DNA from: Candidatus Bathyarchaeota archaeon
GTDB lineage: Archaea; Thermoproteota; Bathyarchaeia; Bathyarchaeales; Bathycorpusculaceae
DNA: 17,418 nucleotides
Direction: 5' to 3'
NCBI GenBank assembly: GCA_018396615.1
Contig: JAGTQT010000009.1
Span: forward strand, 22,440-39,857
Shown here: piece after piece, positions 7,014 through 14,467 of the stretch
Position numbering within the stretch: position 1 is the stretch's first letter
Layout of the letters: each line of letters opens with the position of its first letter
Notes under the pieces: model-generated
What the model was told of the DNA's origin: nothing
The model's database searches: none
Seen by the model: the letters and a program-made list of their open reading frames with translations, nothing else
Made by a program: the position numbers and the translations under genes

Positions 7014-8211
7014 ACTTGCGTTTTCTGAAGATTTTGGCGCCTTCCATATCTGTTACGTATTCAAAGCCTGTTTCCAGCAGTTGGCATGCCTCTTTGAGGT
7101 CGTGGGCGACTTTGACGTGGTATTCGTCGTTTGAGATTTGGAAGATTGCTTGTTCAACATTTATGTAGACTTCAGTGCTGCTTAGGGTTTTATGTCCCAG
7201 TATTCTTTTGACGTGCCATGGATCCTTGGTTTTGTGATATTCCATTGTGCCTTTCCAGTGGCGCAGCGTGTGGAAGGTTATTTTCTTAAGTCTTGGATTG
7301 TTGAGCTTTGCTGTTGCTCGTGCTCTTTGGTATGTGAAGCTGGTTCTTAGGGCTTTCACGTTGGGGTTGAAGATGTATTCGCTTCTTTTAGGCAGTGCGT
7401 TTAACATTCCTACAAGTTTTTCTGAAATGCTGAGCATTCTTGGGTTGCTTCCTTTTTCTGCTTGAATTCTCAGTGTTCTGCGCTCTGAGTCGAGGTCTAT
7501 CCATTGGAGTCTTGCAGCTTCGCCTATCCTTGCGCCTGTTTCTTTTAGAAGTTGGAGTAGAGTTGCTGTGCGTTTGTTGCAGCTGGCGATGAGTTGGTCT
7601 ATTTCGTTTTCTAATGGGATGAATGGTATGCTTTCTTCCATTTTGTACTCTGGCGGTTCCCATGTTAATCCGAAGCATTTCAGAAAGTTTGTATAGACGG
7701 ATGTTGTGATGGCTTTGGTGCTGTTTTTCTGTGAAAGTTTGGCGAGGGTTTCTTTTACTGCTTCTGGGTCTATTATGTTGCAGTGTTTTGAGAGACCTTT
7801 TAGCCTGCGGACCCTTGATTTGATTGTTGCTTCGCTTCTTCCTTTCTTTTTGAGCCACCATGCGTATTGTAGGATTTTGTCTTTGGCTTCGTGTTGGTTT
7901 GTCGTTGTGCCCTCCCGCTGGGCCTGTTCCTGTCGGGCTACTTCGGTCAAGTTTTTCGACGCTTCTGTCAAGCAATCGCATACTTGACGCTTACTAAGTA
8001 TGGCAAGGTCGCTTTTTAATGACTGCGTACGAATTCTTGAAAGTCGTTGAAACGCCTTTGAACAGTTGTGGTTAGACTCTGTGAAGCGGTAACAGCAGTC
8101 TCTGCAGAGCCAACGTTGAATCCTACCGTTAAGAGTGTATCTCATTCCGTCTTTGTACAGCTTCTGCGAACCGCATTGTGGACAGCGAAGTTCTATCGGC
8201 GTCTCTGTCAT
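7012..8211 (-). CDS. Tyrosine recombinase (integrase) with N-terminal zinc ribbon
   Basis: This 399-aa enzyme should integrate and excise the element by strand exchange at the 21-bp core. Residues 10-40 form a zinc ribbon (C10, C13, C36, C39). Residues ~105-190 read as the helical core-binding domain (YAWWLKKKGRSEATIKSRVRRLKGL). The catalytic domain shows R228 in TGARIGEAARL, K253 in AEKGS, H314 and R317 in FHTLRH, H340 in LGHKTL, and nucleophile Y349 in STEVYI. All six residues are present, so it should be active. The ATG overlaps the preceding gene by 4 bases (ATGA), showing translational coupling at the end of a leftward operon. The coding strand is rich in A and C. The 3' end faces the left attachment site. 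Confidence 0.95.
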   Translation of the reverse strand: MTETPIELRCPQCGSQKLYKDGMRYTLNGRIQRWLCRDCCYRFTESNHNCSKAFQRLSRIRTQSLKSDLAILSKRQVCDCLTEASKNLTEVARQEQAQREGTTTNQHEAKDKILQYAWWLKKKGRSEATIKSRVRRLKGLSKHCNIIDPEAVKETLAKLSQKNSTKAITTSVYTNFLKCFGLTWEPPEYKMEESIPFIPLENEIDQLIASCNKRTATLLQLLKETGARIGEAARLQWIDLDSERRTLRIQAEKGSNPRMLSISEKLVGMLNALPKRSEYIFNPNVKALRTSFTYQRARATAKLNNPRLKKITFHTLRHWKGTMEYHKTKDPWHVKRILGHKTLSSTEVYINVEQAIFQISNDEYHVKVAHDLKEACQLLETGFEYVTDMEGAKIFRKRK

Positions 8212-8576
8212 GTTGGTTGTGCCTTTTCGTCTTCTCTTGTTGCTTCTTCAATCATTTTCTCGAGTTTTTCGAGCTCTTCCATTGCCGTGGTTTCGTCATA
8301 GGTTTTGCTTATGCTGTTTATAACTTGGCTGATGTACGCAGCGATACGAGCCCAGTTCTGCTTAGCCTCAACGGATGCGGGATGCGTGTCAATTGCTTTC
8401 TGCTGAGCCATCTCGGCCAAGGCTTTCAGCTCGAGAACGAGCTCAAACCGTATTCTCTGTGTGTCGAGTTTGACCTTGTCAGCTATTCTCGCTATTCTGA
8501 CCCGTAGCGCTTTCGCTGAGAGTCTGCAATGTCTATCCCCTACGGGTTTCCTTGTACTGTGAATATTTGGCTCCAA
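8208..8576 (-). CDS. Helical protein of unknown function, coupled to integrase
   Basis: No family is recognised. From a TTG at 8576, preceded by GGAGG at a distance of about 11 bases, the product is 122 aa; the frame is open further to 8672, but that part overlaps the zinc-ribbon gene. The text is mostly helix-forming: ALRVRIARIADKVKLDTQRIRFELVLELKALAE, then ISQVINSISKTYDE and a charged coiled-coil end MEELEKLEKMIEEATRE. It stops within the integrase start codon (4-base ATGA overlap). Tight coupling suggests an accessory role with the recombinase or in its control, but that is inference. The start is uncertain. Confidence 0.6.
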   Translation of the reverse strand: MEPNIHSTRKPVGDRHCRLSAKALRVRIARIADKVKLDTQRIRFELVLELKALAEMAQQKAIDTHPASVEAKQNWARIAAYISQVINSISKTYDETTAMEELEKLEKMIEEATREDEKAQPT

Positions 8577-8595
8577 ATATGCCAGCCTCCAACTC

Positions 8596-8712
8596 TTATC
8601 CGTATGTTTCGATGTTTCTGAACCCGCATTTTTCACAGTAAAAGAAACGGGAAGGTAGGTTGACGTGCCCACAGTTTGGGCAGCGCCAACTTGTCGGTTT
8701 AAGCTTGGTCAT
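8596..8712 (-). CDS. Small zinc-ribbon protein, 38 aa
   Basis: Reading the complement from ATG 8712 gives a 38-residue product starting MTKLKPTSWRCPNCGHVN and ending in TAA. Cysteines C11, C14, C26 and C29 form two CxxC knuckles 11 residues apart (CPNC and CEKC), a complete minimal zinc ribbon. The ATG overlaps the stop of the upstream gene by 4 bases (ATGA), as elsewhere in this operon, which supports translation. Such mini-ribbons often bind nucleic acid or protein; the actual role is unknown. It is short enough to be missed by automatic annotation. Confidence 0.72.
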   Translation of the reverse strand: MTKLKPTSWRCPNCGHVNLPSRFFYCEKCGFRNIETYG

Positions 8713-9074
8713 CGCTGTTCAGCCTCTAACTGTTTCTGCGGGTCCGCGTAGGGCTCGCCGTACAACACGAACTTCTGTTTTCCGAGAACGAACTCTGCGT
8801 GTTTGCGTATGCGGATCTGCTTGCCTACCCAGAGCTTGTCATCTTCGCCGAAAGCATCCAAAAGCCTATTCGAGGTCGTAGTGTTCAAAGTCAAAGTGCG
8901 CAAGCCAAACTCTCTGTCTTCAGGCTTCTTGACGACTACGCGGTAGCGTTCGCGCCCATACTTGCTGTGCTCGGCATCCACCAAGTATGGCGGTTCTGCA
9001 ATGACGAATACGTCGCTGTCTTCAACCTCGTTGACGCTTAGGAACGGCGGTCGACCCAACCTCTTAACAGGCAT
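8709..9074 (-). CDS. Unknown beta-rich protein, possibly OB-fold
   Basis: The likely start is ATG 9074, because AAAGGAGGTGA lies 8 bases upstream; an earlier in-frame GTG at 9086 falls inside that ribosome binding site. This gives 121 aa. The middle alternates strand-like and polar stretches (DVFVIAEPPYLVDAE, RYRVVVKKP, LRTLTLNTTTSNRLLDAFGED, KLWVGKQIRIRKHAEFVLGKQKFVLYGEP). The pattern is compatible with a small OB-fold or other single-strand binding protein of mobile elements, but no diagnostic motif is present. It overlaps the gene before by 11 bases and the zinc ribbon after by 4. Confidence 0.65.
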   Translation of the reverse strand: MPVKRLGRPPFLSVNEVEDSDVFVIAEPPYLVDAEHSKYGRERYRVVVKKPEDREFGLRTLTLNTTTSNRLLDAFGEDDKLWVGKQIRIRKHAEFVLGKQKFVLYGEPYADPQKQLEAEQR

Positions 9075-9573
9075 CCCTGCTTTCACCTCCTTTCAAAGTG
9101 TCTTTGCCATGTCGACATGACCGTGAACGCCCGTGCAAGTCAGGCTTCAGACGAAAAGGTTTAACATCCTTCAACAACTGTTCTTGGACGCTGGCTATTT
9201 CCTCAGCGATCTGCTCACGTCTCGTCGCGATTCTCCGAAAAACACGTTCCTCCCTCGGGCTCAGAGCCTTCAAGGGACGCTGAGGATCAGGCAAATGGCT
9301 AAGCGGTCTTCCAGGCTCCCTTAGAACACGCTGAACATATCCTGGCAAATAAGAGCCGCTCCTTAACATACATGAAGAGACCCGCCGCAACTCAGACTCC
9401 TCCCGCAACAGCCCAACAAGCCTAACCTTCAACCTTACCTCCTCAACATCACAAGCGCCAAGAAAAGACTGAACTGCCAAATTCACAACACGATTGAAGG
9501 CAACATTGCGCTCTCTACAGAAACGTCTCAGCAAAGGATACAAATCCCTCCAAAAATTAACTCCCCTATGCAT
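9064..9573 (-). CDS. Basic protein, possible ribbon-helix-helix N-terminus
   Basis: The 169-aa product starts at ATG 9573 with AAGGAG about 10 bases upstream. Residues 1-40 (GVNFWRDLYPLLRRFCRERNVAFNRVVNLAVQSFL) have the strand-helix-helix look of RHH (CopG/MetJ-like) DNA-binding domains. The rest is arginine- and glutamate-rich and helical (REERVFRRIATRREQIAEEIASVQEQLLKD), with a basic tail. The coding strand here is rich in G and T, the opposite of its neighbours on both sides. A regulator or DNA-binding accessory is the best guess. It starts 1 base after the preceding small frame and overlaps the next gene by 11 bases. Confidence 0.6.
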   Translation of the reverse strand: MHRGVNFWRDLYPLLRRFCRERNVAFNRVVNLAVQSFLGACDVEEVRLKVRLVGLLREESELRRVSSCMLRSGSYLPGYVQRVLREPGRPLSHLPDPQRPLKALSPREERVFRRIATRREQIAEEIASVQEQLLKDVKPFRLKPDLHGRSRSCRHGKDTLKGGESRDAC

Positions 9574-9574
9574 G

Positions 9575-9727
9575 TTATTCAGCTCCTTCGGCTTCTGTCG
9601 TCAAAAGTGGCACCTCAGAAAACTTGCCAAAGAAGCCTGTTGCATGGCGTTTTCGGCGAAAGAACCGTGGAAACGGCGCAGTTGGAAAGGTGCTACTTTC
9701 TGCAATAGCAGACGAAGTTGTTACCAT
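9575..9727 (-). CDS. Candidate small protein, 50 aa
   Basis: From ATG 9727 the complement reads MVTTSSAIAESSTFPTAPFP, then RFFRRKRHATGFFGKFSEVP and a short tail to TAA at 9575. The stop is a single base before the next start (TAACATG), and the frame begins inside the end of the 83-aa gene, a layout matching the rest of this operon. It fills the only sizeable hole (about 120 bp) in the operon. No motif is recognised beyond a basic centre. A GTG three codons earlier could also start it. Real translation is not proven. Confidence 0.35.
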   Translation of the reverse strand: MVTTSSAIAESSTFPTAPFPRFFRRKRHATGFFGKFSEVPLLTTEAEGAE

Positions 9728-9944
9728 AACAGTCACAGCTTTGGTGTTGTGTGCGGTGTTGTTGGAGTTGGCGTGTTCTGGCGAGTTCGTCTGCGATTAG
9801 TGTTAGGATGCAGTTTTGGAATCGTGTTTCTGTTGAGTTGCATTGCAGATCGCAGTGTCGGCAGAATACGTGTTGATACAGCTTTATTGGAGGTAATGGG
9901 TGGTTTCTTGTTTGGGTCCTTGCGTTCATGTTTTGCTCGGTCAT
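9693..9944 (-). CDS. Cysteine-rich small protein, unknown
   Basis: The 83-aa product begins at an ATG overlapping the AbrB-like stop by 4 bases (ATGA), a strong sign that it is translated. Cysteines cluster at C28, C31, C35 and C45 (FCRHCDLQC, then FQNC) and again at C70, C72, C79 and C81 (SCDC, then VCYC), with histidines between, so it may bind one or two zinc ions. A helix ILTLIADELARTRQLQQ lies in the middle. The coding strand is A/C-rich. No family is recognised. Confidence 0.55.
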   Translation of the reverse strand: MTEQNMNARTQTRNHPLPPIKLYQHVFCRHCDLQCNSTETRFQNCILTLIADELARTRQLQQHRTQHQSCDCYGNNFVCYCRK

Positions 9945-10168
9945 TGTTTGGGAACCTCCGTTGATTGTCCCAGTAATGCGTCGATTAACACTGCCTTTTC
10001 ATGCAGAAGTTTCTCCAGACTTTTTGGGATTATTAGCAGGAGCGAGTCGTAGAGGACGGTTACCTCGCTGCCGCAGGCAAGGTTATGGTAGTCTCGGTAG
10101 GCTTTTGGGATTGCGACAACTCCGCTTGTTCCGTGTTTCATGATTTTGCGTTTTTCTTTTGCTGGCAC
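9941..10168 (-). CDS. AbrB/MazE-like swapped-hairpin DNA-binding protein
   Basis: The 75-aa protein starts at GTG 10168. Residues 8-50 (KIMKHGTSGVVAIPKAYRDYHNLACGSEVTVLYDSLLLIIP) follow the AbrB/SpoVT pattern: a loop with G-x-V-x-IPK, then G-x-x-V-x-V-x-Y and a last strand. Members bind DNA as dimers and often repress their own promoter; some are antitoxins, but no toxin follows here. As first gene of the leftward operon that ends with the integrase, it is the natural candidate regulator of the element, acting at the divergent promoter at 10181-10260. Confidence 0.8.
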   Translation of the reverse strand: MPAKEKRKIMKHGTSGVVAIPKAYRDYHNLACGSEVTVLYDSLLLIIPKSLEKLLHEKAVLIDALLGQSTEVPKQ

Positions 10169-10180
10169 GGTTTTTACCTC

Positions 10181-10260
10181 AATTTCTGTCTATTTCTTAT
10201 AGCAAGTCTTATATACTTAAACAGATATTGTCTTATTTTAGGTGAAAACAGACAAAAATT
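10181..10260. promoter_or_regulatory. Divergent promoter with inverted-repeat arms around a TATA box
   Basis: CTTATATACTTAA at 10208-10220 is a strong TATA box readable on both strands. It lies about 60 bases before the rightward ATG (10276) and about 40 before the leftward GTG (10168). AATTTCTGTCT (10181-10191) and AGACAAAAATT (10250-10260) are inverted partners, 10 of 11 bases, almost symmetric around the TATA box. This fits an operator for a dimeric regulator such as the adjacent AbrB-like protein. Binding is inferred. Confidence 0.5.
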
Positions 10261-10275
10261 GTAAGGTGAAGAAGC

Positions 10276-10734
10276 ATGCCTATTTTAACAGAGCCCATGA
10301 AGAAATACTTAGTGAACGATTCGAAGAAGGGATATACTGCTGAAGCCAAATCCACTTACAACCGGCGAATTGTTGAGTACGCTGTCAGAGGTTTGAAAGA
10401 CCTTACTTTGTTGGCTGAGAAGTTACCTGAGGACTTGCAAGCCGAAATCTTCAATGAGACTAATCTGAGGCTATTAATAAGGAACATTTTCAGAGGGCAT
10501 ATTAAAAAGGACTATGAAGAGGCAGAGCTTGAGCAAAGGCGCGAAAGGATATTGCGGCTCAGCTATGAGACTTTGACTGAAATAGGTTTTCGAGACAACG
10601 CTTGGGATTTGGCGCCAGACGTCATGAAAATACTGATTAACGCAGGGTTGCATGAGACATTTGATACTATAGTGGGTTTGAAGGCCATCTACATTAAAGG
10701 ATTTTCGATGCCGGAAAAGGAGGTGAAGAAGTAG
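10276..10734 (+). CDS. Helical protein of unknown function
   Basis: The 152-aa product starts at ATG 10276 with AAGGTGAAGAAG just upstream. It is almost wholly helical: YTAEAKSTYNRRIVEYAVRGLKDLTLLAEKLPEDLQ, then FNETNLRLLIRNIFRGH, RRERILRLSYETLTEIGF and MKILINAGLHETFDTIVGLKAIY. The N-terminal third resembles unnamed small archaeal proteins I recall only loosely. There are no cysteines or membrane segments. It is the first of two rightward genes under the divergent promoter and ends 1 base before the next ATG, with the ribosome binding site GGAGGTGAAGAAG inside its end. Confidence 0.72.
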   Translation: MPILTEPMKKYLVNDSKKGYTAEAKSTYNRRIVEYAVRGLKDLTLLAEKLPEDLQAEIFNETNLRLLIRNIFRGHIKKDYEEAELEQRRERILRLSYETLTEIGFRDNAWDLAPDVMKILINAGLHETFDTIVGLKAIYIKGFSMPEKEVKK

Positions 10735-10735
10735 C

Positions 10736-11404
10736 ATGAGCCTAAGAGAATATCTGACTGACGAGCTGACGGCTAAGCGCACGTATAATGAGCATCACTT
10801 CAGTATTCGCTCTAACATGTCGAACATGAGCGGGTTTGAGCTTAGAAAGCGTGTTAACGCCATAGACGAAGAAATTCATTATGCAAAAGCTGAGATCAGT
10901 AGACTGGAAGAAGCCAAAGGAAAGCTAAAAAGCCAAGGAGAATACGTTTACGAACAAGGTGGAGTAAAGAGAACAGTCACTGTTAGGCACTGTGACGATT
11001 TGAAGAGCGAGCTTGCTTATCTTGACTCTCGCGTAATTGATTTTAAAAAGGCTGCTAGGTGGCTTAGGCGCGAGAGAGCCGTTCTGCTCTGGGAGCTTCG
11101 CCTCAGAAGAATCAAAGCCTTAAAGCAGCCCATGCAAAAACATCGCCTGGCTCAGCTTGAAAAGGAAGCAACACGCGTCCTATCTGAAATTGAAAATCAT
11201 CGGCACGAAATAGAGATGTTGTTAAGCGAACTGCAGAGAATTCAAAGAGCCTATAATGAGACCTTTAATGAGGTTAGACAGCTAACGTTTGACAAAGAGC
11301 TTAGCCCTTATGATTACAACATAGCAAAAGAGAGTTTGCCGCAACAAGTCTTAGCGTTCGCCAATCTGAAATGGTTCAGAGAAAAGCTTCCATCCAAAAC
11401 ATGA
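10736..11404 (+). CDS. Coiled-coil protein of unknown function
   Basis: The 222-aa protein follows with one base between, behind GGAGGTG. Two coiled-coil stretches are visible: residues ~35-67 (ELRKRVNAIDEEIHYAKAEISRLEEAKGKLK) and ~140-185 (RLAQLEKEATRVLSEIENHRHEIEMLLSELQ). They are separated by a short strand pair (GEYVYEQGGVKRTVTVRH) and a basic helix (FKKAARWLRRERAVLLWELRLRRIKAL). No enzyme motif is present. Co-transcription with the 152-aa gene suggests a shared task, possibly element maintenance, but this is a guess. It converges with the end of the restriction-modification reading frame. Confidence 0.7.
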   Translation: MSLREYLTDELTAKRTYNEHHFSIRSNMSNMSGFELRKRVNAIDEEIHYAKAEISRLEEAKGKLKSQGEYVYEQGGVKRTVTVRHCDDLKSELAYLDSRVIDFKKAARWLRRERAVLLWELRLRRIKALKQPMQKHRLAQLEKEATRVLSEIENHRHEIEMLLSELQRIQRAYNETFNEVRQLTFDKELSPYDYNIAKESLPQQVLAFANLKWFREKLPSKT

Positions 11405-11417
11405 GTATCGCGAGATT

Positions 11418-11801
11418 TCAACTTTCCATAAACTTGTCTAATGGAATACTTTCGTCTTTCTGATGCGTCCTTTCAAGCTTTTTTGGCGGTCTTATTCGAG
11501 GTTCTTCTTCACCTTTTACAGTTTCCGGTCTTGCTTCTACAGTTCTCGAAATCCTTCTCTCAGCTAAGACCTTAACGAGTGTCTGCAAGTATTCCACGAA
11601 GTTTCTTTCAAGACCAAGGATTTTTGCAATGCTTGCATCTATCTCATTTACAACAGGTTGTATCACTTCAAGATTTTCTTGAGTATCAACCCCAGCAGTC
11701 TTTCTGGCTTCGAGTTCAAGTCTTCTGAATAATCCGCTCAGTTCTTCTATCTCTCTTCTTCCTACTGCATCAATATTCAGTACCGGCAGTCGTGTTAGAG
11801 T
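11418..11801 (-). pseudogene. Detached C-terminal part of the restriction-modification enzyme
   Basis: This 127-residue frame continues the enzyme text after a frame change near 11796-11804: TLTRLPVLNIDAVGRREIEE, then a helical region, then EIDASIAKILGLERNFVEYL and a charged tail ending LDKFMES. In related single-chain N6 methylases the sequence ELDV is followed directly by a LPVL-type stretch and then a helical IDxAIAKILGL segment, so both frames belong to one gene. It is in a different frame from the 888-aa part and overlaps it by 32 bases. A GTG at 11666 could start a separate 82-aa product, but no good ribosome binding site is seen. Confidence 0.7.
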
Positions 11802-14436
11802 TCACATCTAATTCTATCACTCCTCCCCCCGTAGGTCTTCCGTAGATCTCAACAAAAAATCGAGAAAAATCCGAGTTAAGGTATGCCAGCATGGCTTCAA
11901 TCTTATTTTGGACGATGCTGACATTATCTTTCGGAACTAAGGTAACTAAACTATCGTCTAATGCTATTGACATTTGTAATAAAATGAACCTGTGATGATA
12001 TTGTGCTCGCCGCAGGGTATATGCTGCTACTGGTACAATCTCTCCTAAGTCGTACCATCCAAAGAAAACCTTGCTTTTCTCTCTTGCTTTTGATGCTGTG
12101 GATTGATTTGCTGTTTTAGGTCTTTCTCCCTCCTTTACTCTGACAAGCGGAGTGGTCTCTCCCCATTCAATAAAAGATTTCACGTTTTTCGGCAGTTCTG
12201 ATATGGGCTTGTGGCAAACAAAAACGAAACAAGGCTTATTCGCCTTAGCCAAATCCTTCCAGTCTCTTTCAGTGAAGCTGAAAAACTTGCTATATCGTGG
12301 GCTAATGAGAAGCGGATACAGATATTCCTTTGATAATTTCCATTTCTCAGTATCTTTTTTGGGTAGATAAAAGAACTTGTCGGCTCCGGTCCCTCCTCGG
12401 GATGACACGCCAGAAATGCTTCCATACCTAGAGTTGAAAAAGGTGCTTGTTCGTGTCATTAATGGCGAACTTAGCAGCACTTTCTCCATTTCGTCTGTTT
12501 TGAATAAGGTTTTGATCCATTTGTCTTTTCGTGAGAGTTTGTTTTGCTTTACTATGTTTATGACAAAACGTTCTTTCCATCTCTGGATTTCAATAGCATC
12601 AAGAATCTCGTCTACTTGAGCCTCCTTATCTACGTATATGAAAGTTGTTTGATTGCGTTCTCTCTCTTTTGCATTACTTTCTTTTTCAAGCAGCAAAACG
12701 CATGTCGCTATAAGAGGTATTCTGAAAAGTCTCTGGTTAAAGTCAATTACAGCTCTGACCTTGAAATGATCAAGCAGAAAATTGACAAAATTAACTCCGT
12801 AATCTGATTGCAACCAACTATTGGAGATTATCATTCCCAATTTGCCATTAGACTTTAAAAATTCACGAGCGTACATAATGAAATGAACGTAAATTCCTGT
12901 TTCATTTCCAATTCCGCCACTCAGACCATACTCTTTTAGCTTGTCGCCAATAACGTCAACTATCGAATTCCGTGTCTTAACAGGTATCTCAACCCACCTT
13001 GTATAAGGCGGATTAGCAATTATCACATCGAACCTTGGAATCGGAAACTCTCGTTTTCTTTCACCGGCCGGTGTTTTGACAATATATGGAGCAGCAAATT
13101 TCTGCACAGGCGAAATCCGAAAGAAATCACTATGTATAGTGTTAACTTCCGTAGAAGGCGCCCTAATATACCGTGATGCCAAATTCAAAGCAGTCAAATG
13201 TAAAGGAAACGGGTTGATATCAAACGCATAGAGCTGATTGAGAATATCTTTATGTGCCTTTTCAGTAGGTTCCCTATAACCCTTCAACTCAAGCAATCGC
13301 TTATACGCCTTAACTAAAAAGGTGCCAGAACCACACCCAGGATCCAAAACCTTATCGCCAGCATTCCTAACAGCCCACCTTGTTATCAACTCTGCAATGG
13401 GTGGCGGCGTATAGAACTGCCCAAGCGCATGCCTTTCTCCTGCAGGAATAAGCTCCTCATAAATGAAGCCGACAATGTCTGAGCCTAAATCCTCAAGCCT
13501 ATGATGCTCCATATCTTCGATGAAAGCATTAATACCCTCAAAAACAAAAGCGTCATCAGGAATCTCAATCCCATCATAAATTCCAGTATAAAACACAGGC
13601 TCAAAATCACCAGTAACCTCAACAGCCTTACTAAAGAAACTATACAACGTGTTAAGATAGGTTTTAGCATCAGGCGCCGATATTGGCTTGAGTTTACGAG
13701 CACCCAACTCTTTATAATGTCTTTCAAGAACCTTGTAAAAAACAATCTTATTCATAAAAACATAAGACATCTCTTTTGCAAGCTGCTCAGCATCTGGTTT
13801 ATACCCAACCTCCTCGGCAAACTTGCTATACTCTACCTTGAACGCTTCATCAACCCTCAACTTCTTGCGAACAAAAGGCTCAACAGCTTCAGACAACCAA
13901 TTCACAAAATCCCTAAGCACAACAATAAAAGACCAATCAAGAGGCGTAACAGCCACAGGAACCTGCCTATAAAGCAAGGCAACAGTAACCAAAAGCTCCT
14001 CAGCAAAACCCTCACTAACCTGAATCCTCTCTTTAATCAAAACCCTATGCTTATCAAAAGAAAACCTCTCACCCTTCTCAGGCATCCTAAACAACGCAAA
14101 AACTCTACCATTCGTAGTCGCAAAATAGGGCGCACCAGAATAAAGAGCATACCACAAAGCCTGATCAATAACAACCCGACTCGTCGGCATAATATTCGAA
14201 ACAGCCCGATAATACCCTCTCTCCTCATACTTCCTCTTCGTTTCAATAATCAGCAGAGGCTTCTTACCCTCAGCCAAAACAACAGCAACATCAGCACGAC
14301 GTCCATTCACAGGATACTGAGTCTTAGGCTCATCAAACCTAACACCCTCAACAGTGAAGCCTCTCTTCTCCAAAACACTAAAAATATAATGATGAAGCTT
14401 ACTCTCGACCTCAGCCTCTCGACTTGTCAAACCCAA
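11770..14436 (-). CDS. Single-chain restriction-modification enzyme (nuclease + N6-adenine methylase), frameshifted near the end
   Basis: Type IIG-like enzymes cut unmethylated DNA and methylate adenine at the same site. The start is a TTG at 14436. Residues 45-67 show the nuclease motif D49 ... E65-T-K67 (GRRADVAVVLAEGKKPLLII then ETK). A helical linker follows, then the methylase: GQFYTP at 339-344, motif I DPGCGSGTF at 365-373, and motif IV NPPY at 475-478. The text to residue ~875 (EIYGRPTGGGVIELDV) is normal. The frame then changes and stops after NSNTTAGTEY, leaving 888 aa of an expected ~1,010. All catalytic residues are intact, but the C-terminal piece, often part of target recognition or packing, is lost. 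The first third has a G/T-rich coding strand unlike the rest. Confidence 0.85.
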   Translation of the reverse strand: MGLTSREAEVESKLHHYIFSVLEKRGFTVEGVRFDEPKTQYPVNGRRADVAVVLAEGKKPLLIIETKRKYEERGYYRAVSNIMPTSRVVIDQALWYALYSGAPYFATTNGRVFALFRMPEKGERFSFDKHRVLIKERIQVSEGFAEELLVTVALLYRQVPVAVTPLDWSFIVVLRDFVNWLSEAVEPFVRKKLRVDEAFKVEYSKFAEEVGYKPDAEQLAKEMSYVFMNKIVFYKVLERHYKELGARKLKPISAPDAKTYLNTLYSFFSKAVEVTGDFEPVFYTGIYDGIEIPDDAFVFEGINAFIEDMEHHRLEDLGSDIVGFIYEELIPAGERHALGQFYTPPPIAELITRWAVRNAGDKVLDPGCGSGTFLVKAYKRLLELKGYREPTEKAHKDILNQLYAFDINPFPLHLTALNLASRYIRAPSTEVNTIHSDFFRISPVQKFAAPYIVKTPAGERKREFPIPRFDVIIANPPYTRWVEIPVKTRNSIVDVIGDKLKEYGLSGGIGNETGIYVHFIMYAREFLKSNGKLGMIISNSWLQSDYGVNFVNFLLDHFKVRAVIDFNQRLFRIPLIATCVLLLEKESNAKERERNQTTFIYVDKEAQVDEILDAIEIQRWKERFVINIVKQNKLSRKDKWIKTLFKTDEMEKVLLSSPLMTRTSTFFNSRYGSISGVSSRGGTGADKFFYLPKKDTEKWKLSKEYLYPLLISPRYSKFFSFTERDWKDLAKANKPCFVFVCHKPISELPKNVKSFIEWGETTPLVRVKEGERPKTANQSTASKAREKSKVFFGWYDLGEIVPVAAYTLRRAQYHHRFILLQMSIALDDSLVTLVPKDNVSIVQNKIEAMLAYLNSDFSRFFVEIYGRPTGGGVIELDVNSNTTAGTEY

Positions 14437-14467
14437 ACACTCATCAAGAAATCAACATTAAGTGCTT

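Noticed and set aside
7388..7981. Leftward 197-aa frame within the integrase
   Set aside because: It is a shifted frame of the integrase caused by its A/C-rich coding strand; low-complexity K/R/S/T/N text, while the integrase frame has all catalytic residues.
9494..9964. Rightward 156-aa frame
   Set aside because: It runs antisense to three leftward genes tied together by start-stop overlaps, and its text is low-complexity.
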